From positions 186,001-250,000 of the forward strand of contig DATCMB010000018.1 of assembly GCA_036563615.1 (NCBI GenBank): DNA of 64,000 nucleotides, in the 5' to 3' direction. Position 1 is the stretch's first letter. Each line of letters opens with the position of its first letter. Shown here piece by piece: positions 59,966 through 64,000 of this stretch. The position numbers and the translations under genes were made by a program. The notes under the pieces were generated by a model that was not told the DNA's origin, did no database searches, and saw nothing but the letters and a program-made list of their open reading frames with translations. This DNA is from Candidatus Binatia bacterium. Lineage in GTDB: Bacteria; Desulfobacterota; Binatia; UBA12015.

Positions 59966-60865
59966 ATGCAGCCCTCGGAGGGCACCATCGCGACCGCACG
60001 CCGAAGCCGCCAGGACACGAACCGCGCGCCCGAGCCCGCCGTGACGTCGGACGCCCGCGGCCGGCTCGTCACGACGCTCTGGCTCACGCTGTTCGCCGTG
60101 CTGTTCGCCGCCCTGCTGGTGCGCAACTACGTGCTCGGCGCGTACGAGCTCGGGATGCTGCGCGTCGGGCCGCTCCGCATCGCGTCGTTCGGACCGCTGG
60201 TCTCGCTCGGCGTGCTGTTCGGCATCCACCTCATGCGACGCTGGTCGCTCGCGACGGGGCTGCCGTGGGACGACGTCTTCGGCGCCGTCGGCTGGATGCT
60301 GGTGGTCGGCTTCGTCGGCTCGCACGTGCTCGACGTCGCGCTCTACCGTCCGGAGGACTTCTTCGACCCGGGAGTTCTCCTCGACTTCCGCAGCGACTAC
60401 TCGTCGTTCGGCGGCGTGCTGTGCGGCGGCCTCGCGGCCTGGCTCGCGTTCCGCCGCGCCGGCATCCCGGTGCTGCGCGGCATGGAGTGCACGCTCTACG
60501 GCTTCACGGGCGGCTGGCTGTTCGGACGTCTCGCCTGCTTCTCGGTGCACGACCATCCCGGCGTCGCGACCTCGTCGCCGCTCGGCGTCGAGATCGACGG
60601 CGTGATGCGCCACGACCTCGGTCTCTACGAGCTGATCTACACCATCGTGATCTTCGCGATCCTGCAGTGGACGACGCAGCGTCGCCGCTACGACGGCTGG
60701 GTGATCGCGCTGGTCGCGACGACGTACGCGCCGGTGCGCTTCGCGCTCGACTTCCTGCGCGTGCGCGACGCGACCTACGGCGGGCTCACGCCCGCGCAGT
60801 GGGTGTGCATCCCGGTGCTCGCGATCGGGCTCTACTACTGCGCCCGCGGCCGACAGGCGGCGTGA
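59966..60865 (+). CDS. lgt: Prolipoprotein diacylglyceryl transferase-like protein (Lgt family)
   Basis: A 299-residue polytopic protein of the Lgt family, with about seven TM segments. IRIASFGPLVSLGVLFG-type helices precede DYSSFGGVLCGGLAAWLAFRR, and GGWLFGRLACFSVHDHPG holds the conserved arginine of the Lgt signature. YAPVRFALDFLRV closes the family pattern. Lgt transfers diacylglyceryl to the lipobox cysteine of prolipoproteins, and this window encodes at least three lipoproteins. At the position of the catalytic His of E. coli Lgt (SFHGG) it has SSFGG, so activity needs checking. The ATG at 59966 is preferred over the upstream TTG at 59927. Confidence 0.8.
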   Translation: MQPSEGTIATARRSRQDTNRAPEPAVTSDARGRLVTTLWLTLFAVLFAALLVRNYVLGAYELGMLRVGPLRIASFGPLVSLGVLFGIHLMRRWSLATGLPWDDVFGAVGWMLVVGFVGSHVLDVALYRPEDFFDPGVLLDFRSDYSSFGGVLCGGLAAWLAFRRAGIPVLRGMECTLYGFTGGWLFGRLACFSVHDHPGVATSSPLGVEIDGVMRHDLGLYELIYTIVIFAILQWTTQRRRYDGWVIALVATTYAPVRFALDFLRVRDATYGGLTPAQWVCIPVLAIGLYYCARGRQAA

Positions 60866-60919
60866 GCGCGCAGCGTCGAGCGCCGTCAAGCACGCAGGAA
60901 GCGGTCGCTGAACATCCGC

Positions 60920-63900
60920 TCAAGCGCCCTGCGCGTGGCTCTGCAGCCGGCTGCGCACCGCGCCGAGCTCGCCCACCTCGACCGGCACGCCGCGCTGAAA
61001 CGCGATCACCTGACCGCTCGTCGCGGGAATGCGCGCCCCCGGCGTCAGGATGCCGACGAGGTTGAGCGGGTCGCCGGAGCCGATCAGGACCGGCTCGCCG
61101 TCGTCGGCGAGGCGTCGCGTCGCGCGCAGCGCCTCGACCGCCTCGGGCAGCGCGAACTGCTCGCCGACGAGCCCGGAGACGAAGCGTCCGCCGCGCACCT
61201 CGCCGCGCGCCTCCATGCGTCGCAGCGCGACGAGCAGGTAGCGCCAGGGCGGGGCGAGCGCCTCGCGCGCGGTCAGCTCGCGCAGCAGGACGCCGTAGCG
61301 TCGCAGGAGCACGCGGGCCATCGCTTCGCTGGTCTCCTCGACCTTGCGCTCCCACTGCGCGTCGCGCGACGCACGCGCCGAGCGCGCGTCGGCGGTCGCG
61401 GAGGTGTCGGCGAGGATCGCGTCGCGCGGACGCAGCAGCGCCCAGCGTCCGACCGGCAGCGAGCGCGCCGACGCGCGACCGCCGCGCAGCGCGCGCAGCC
61501 GCCGCTCGGGTCGCCGCTTCTCGTCCGGCGTGAGCAGCGTCCGCAGCCCGGCGAAGCCGTCGCCGGTGACGAGACCGCGCGCGACGAGCTCCCAGAGAGC
61601 CTCTTCGGCGGCCGAGGGCAAGAGGCCGGTCGCGCGCGCGACGTCGCCGAGGAACGACGCGCCCTGCCGCGTGAGGACGTCGAGCACGTCGCGCGCGGCG
61701 CGCGTCAAGCGCTGGGTCGCGCCCCCGCCGTTGGCGTGCAGCGCTTCGCCAGCACGCAGCGCCGCCGCGTCGAGCAGCAGCGGCAGCGCGTCGCGCAGCG
61801 CGACCGCGAGCGGCGCGTTGCGCGTCGGGGCGGTGCGCCGCCGGCGCAGCGGCGTCGTCGCCGGCTCGACCGCGGGGGGCGAGAAGCGACCCCACGCCGC
61901 CACACCCGAGAAGCACAGATCGTCGAGCAGGCTCGGCGTGTAGCTCGCGACGCGGGCGGGAAACACGCTGCGCTCCCACGCCGGCGCCGGCAGCTCGAGG
62001 CCGTGCAGCTGCGCGATGATGGTCGCGAGGCCGTCGCGGCCGTGCAGCTGCGTGCCGGGCGCGACGTGCTGCCAGCGCAGCAGGAAGCGCATGAAGTCGG
62101 CGACCGAGACCGGCTCGATCTCGCGCCGCAGCCGACCGATCGTCAAGCGATGAATGCGCGCCAGCAGGCGACGATCGCACCACTCCTCCTCGGGAGTGCT
62201 CGGCGTGAAGCGGCCGCGCAGCGCGACGCCGTCGTTCTCGCAGCGGATGAGCGCCGCCTCGACCGTCGTCGGGCGCAGCCCGAGACGCTGCGCGAGCTCC
62301 GCCGTCGAGATCGGCCCGACGCACGCGAGCCAGCCGCGCACCACCGCGTCGAGCGCGGCCTCCTCGTGCTCGGGGACGGGCGAGCCGGGCGGCGCCTCGA
62401 GCGGCGTGTCGAAGCGCAGCGACGGCAGCGCCGCGCGCGCGAGCAGGCTGCGCTCGGCGGGAACCACCGACGCGTGCTCGCTGCCGTCGGGCGCGGTCCA
62501 GCGCGCGACGGCGGCGCGGCGCGTGGCGACGAGCTCGTCGAGCCACTCCTGCCACGGGCCGATGTCTTTGAGCGGCAGCCAGACGAAGCCGAGGAGCGCG
62601 TCGTGCAGCTCGTCGGCGTCGCGCACGTCCGGCCAGGCCTGCTCGCGCACCTCGTCGATCGCGGCCTGGTCGAGCGCGCCGATGCCCTGCGCGAGGCTCG
62701 CGTCGGTGCGGCGCAGGTTGACGGCGCGTGCACGCCGCTCCTCGAGCGGCGCGTCGTCGAGGAAGGCGTACGGGTACGCGTTCAGCAGCTCGTGCGCCAT
62801 CGGCGACGGCGCTGCCGTCTCGACGGCGACGGTGCGGATCTCGCCGCTGTCGATCTTGCGCAGCACCTCGCGCAGGCCGTCGATGTCCATCGCCTCGTGC
62901 AGGCAGTTGGCGAGCGTCTCGTTGACCAGCGGGTGGTCGACCGGCTCGATCGGGCCCGTGCGGTTGTCGCCGCAGCCGAGCTGCGCGGGGAAGACCGCGG
63001 CCAGCAGATCCTCGGCGCGCATGCGCTGGATGTTCATCGGCACGCGCTTGCCGCCTTGGTGGCGCAGCAGCGCGAGCGCGCGGCTCGCATTCCAGCGCCA
63101 GCGCGTGCCGAACATCGGCGCGGCGAGCACCGCCTGGACGAGGTTCTTCTCGAGGGTGTCGAGCCGCACCATCCCGAACACGCTGTCGAGGGGGAAGCTG
63201 TGCTGCTCGCCGAGCGAGAGCACGATGCCGTCGTCGGTCGCGGCCGCCTGCAGCTCGAAGTCGAAGCCGAGGCAGAACGACTTGCGCAGCGCGAGGCCGA
63301 AGGCGCGGTTGATCGCGCCGCCGAACGGTGCGTGCACGACGAGCTGCATGCCGCCGCTCTCGTCGAAGAAGCGCTCGGCGACGATGCGCTCGCAGGTCGG
63401 TACCGTGCCGAGCATCGCGACGGTGCTCTCGACGTAGTTGACGAGCTGGGTCGCGCCGCCGAGGTCCATGCCGCACTCGTCCATCAGGAACGCGATCGCG
63501 GCGTCGCGATCGTGCAGACGATCGGCGATTGCTTGACGCAGCTCGGAGACCGCCTGCGACAGCTCCCGCGTGCGCGCCGGCGCCTCGCCGAGCCAGAACG
63601 GAATCGTCGGCGGCGCCTGTCCGGCATCCTCGACGCGCACCCTTCCGAGCTCGACGCGACGGATGCGCCACGAGTGGTTGCCGAGCAGGAAGATGTCGCC
63701 GCGCATGCTCTCGACGGCGAAGTCCTCGTTGACCTTGCCGACCTTGGCCTCCGTCGGCTCCTCGATGACGTCGTAGTCGGCGGTCTCGGGGATGGCGCCG
63801 CCGCTGGTGATCGCCGCGAGCCGCGCGCCGCGTCGCGCGCGCACGCGACCGTTGACGCGGTCGAGGTGCAGCCACGCGGTGCGCCGACCGCGCCGCGTCG

Positions 63901-64000
63901 CGACACCTTCGGCGAGCATCTCCAGGACGTCGTCGAAGTCGCGCCGCGAGAGCTCCCGGTAGGGGTAGGCGCTGCGCACGAGCTCCCACAGCGCTTCGGT
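60920..64000 (-). CDS. Lhr-type DEAD/DEAH helicase, C-terminal 1026 residues (5' end beyond window)
   Basis: The frame runs off the right edge and ends at 60920. The visible part lacks the helicase motifs and matches the Lhr C-terminal region: AITSGGAIPETADYDVIEE, FLLGNHSWRIRRVELGRVRV, and PFWLGEAPARTRELSQAVSELR. Further on come FGGAINRAFGLALRK, MFGTRWRWNASRALALLRHQ and GPISTAELAQRLGLRPTTVEAAL with a winged helix. Large Lhr helicases are 3'-5' DNA helicases acting in repair. Motifs I-VI should lie in the sequence beyond position 64000. Convergent with lgt. Confidence 0.9.
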   Translation of the reverse strand, partial: TEALWELVRSAYPYRELSRRDFDDVLEMLAEGVATRRGRRTAWLHLDRVNGRVRARRGARLAAITSGGAIPETADYDVIEEPTEAKVGKVNEDFAVESMRGDIFLLGNHSWRIRRVELGRVRVEDAGQAPPTIPFWLGEAPARTRELSQAVSELRQAIADRLHDRDAAIAFLMDECGMDLGGATQLVNYVESTVAMLGTVPTCERIVAERFFDESGGMQLVVHAPFGGAINRAFGLALRKSFCLGFDFELQAAATDDGIVLSLGEQHSFPLDSVFGMVRLDTLEKNLVQAVLAAPMFGTRWRWNASRALALLRHQGGKRVPMNIQRMRAEDLLAAVFPAQLGCGDNRTGPIEPVDHPLVNETLANCLHEAMDIDGLREVLRKIDSGEIRTVAVETAAPSPMAHELLNAYPYAFLDDAPLEERRARAVNLRRTDASLAQGIGALDQAAIDEVREQAWPDVRDADELHDALLGFVWLPLKDIGPWQEWLDELVATRRAAVARWTAPDGSEHASVVPAERSLLARAALPSLRFDTPLEAPPGSPVPEHEEAALDAVVRGWLACVGPISTAELAQRLGLRPTTVEAALIRCENDGVALRGRFTPSTPEEEWCDRRLLARIHRLTIGRLRREIEPVSVADFMRFLLRWQHVAPGTQLHGRDGLATIIAQLHGLELPAPAWERSVFPARVASYTPSLLDDLCFSGVAAWGRFSPPAVEPATTPLRRRRTAPTRNAPLAVALRDALPLLLDAAALRAGEALHANGGGATQRLTRAARDVLDVLTRQGASFLGDVARATGLLPSAAEEALWELVARGLVTGDGFAGLRTLLTPDEKRRPERRLRALRGGRASARSLPVGRWALLRPRDAILADTSATADARSARASRDAQWERKVEETSEAMARVLLRRYGVLLRELTAREALAPPWRYLLVALRRMEARGEVRGGRFVSGLVGEQFALPEAVEALRATRRLADDGEPVLIGSGDPLNLVGILTPGARIPATSGQVIAFQRGVPVEVGELGAVRSRLQSHAQGA

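Noticed and set aside
1-64000. CRISPR arrays, insertion sequences, prophage or integron features
   Set aside because: No regularly spaced repeats, transposase, integrase or terminal inverted repeats were seen; base composition is uniform apart from short patches.

Overview
The window is about 70% GC, densely coded and free of mobile elements, CRISPR arrays and recognisable tRNA or rRNA genes. Hopanoid head-group genes, CaiB/BaiF CoA-transferases, a DUF1329 protein, MoxR/VWA, selA/selB, Lgt and MltA point to a Gram-negative, high-GC, deltaproteobacterial-like lineage (Desulfobacterota or Binatota type). That placement is an inference from gene content; no marker gene is present to fix it.

Layout. 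1-3.9 kb: the tail of an unknown gene, a LysR regulator with its operator, a structured non-coding stretch, a small protein, an acyl-lipid desaturase and a ferredoxin/zinc-ribbon protein. 4.0-9.4 kb: a tightly coupled phosphonate operon encoding a PEP mutase-nucleotidyltransferase fusion, split phosphonopyruvate decarboxylase, 2-aminoethylphosphonate (AEP) transaminase, a second nucleotidyltransferase and an HpnK-type deacetylase. 9.5-14.1 kb: a CoA-transferase, an MBL hydrolase, and an esterase lipoprotein coupled to a flavoprotein. 14.4-18.5 kb: hpnJ-hpnI and a divergent CDP-alcohol phosphotransferase. 18.5-23.5 kb: a LOG-family protein, a pseudouridine synthase, and a MoxR ATPase with its VWA partner. 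23.7-31.2 kb: DUF1329, a SnoaL-like protein, an alkylsulfatase, a tandem CoA-transferase and PurM. 31.4-33.98 kb: a sigma factor and an unusual anti-sigma/AsmA fusion. 34.0-44.1 kb: an M20 peptidase, an aminotransferase, MltA, a FecR/DUF6600 protein, a secreted hydrolase and a lipoprotein. 44.2-51.8 kb: a minus-strand chain of a double GT-C glycosyltransferase, a secreted beta-domain protein, a GT39 enzyme, ArsC and a degenerate wax-ester-synthase-like protein. 51.8-64 kb: a VKOR-DsbA fusion, VanZ, a degenerate AAA protein, a parvulin lipoprotein, selB/selA, Lgt and an incomplete Lhr helicase.

The most interesting system is at 4-18.5 kb. The operon should convert PEP to phosphonopyruvate, phosphonoacetaldehyde and AEP, and then activate AEP as a CMP conjugate. 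It ends in an HpnK homologue, with hpnJ, hpnI and a CDP-alcohol phosphotransferase nearby. This suggests a phosphonate-decorated membrane lipid, possibly linked to hopanoids. Other points worth attention are an ECF-type sigma factor whose anti-sigma carries an AsmA-like extracytoplasmic domain, a 1156-residue double glycosyltransferase sharing a head-to-head start-codon overlap with a VKOR-DsbA gene, and many 4-base NTGA gene overlaps, two of which seem to use CTG starts.
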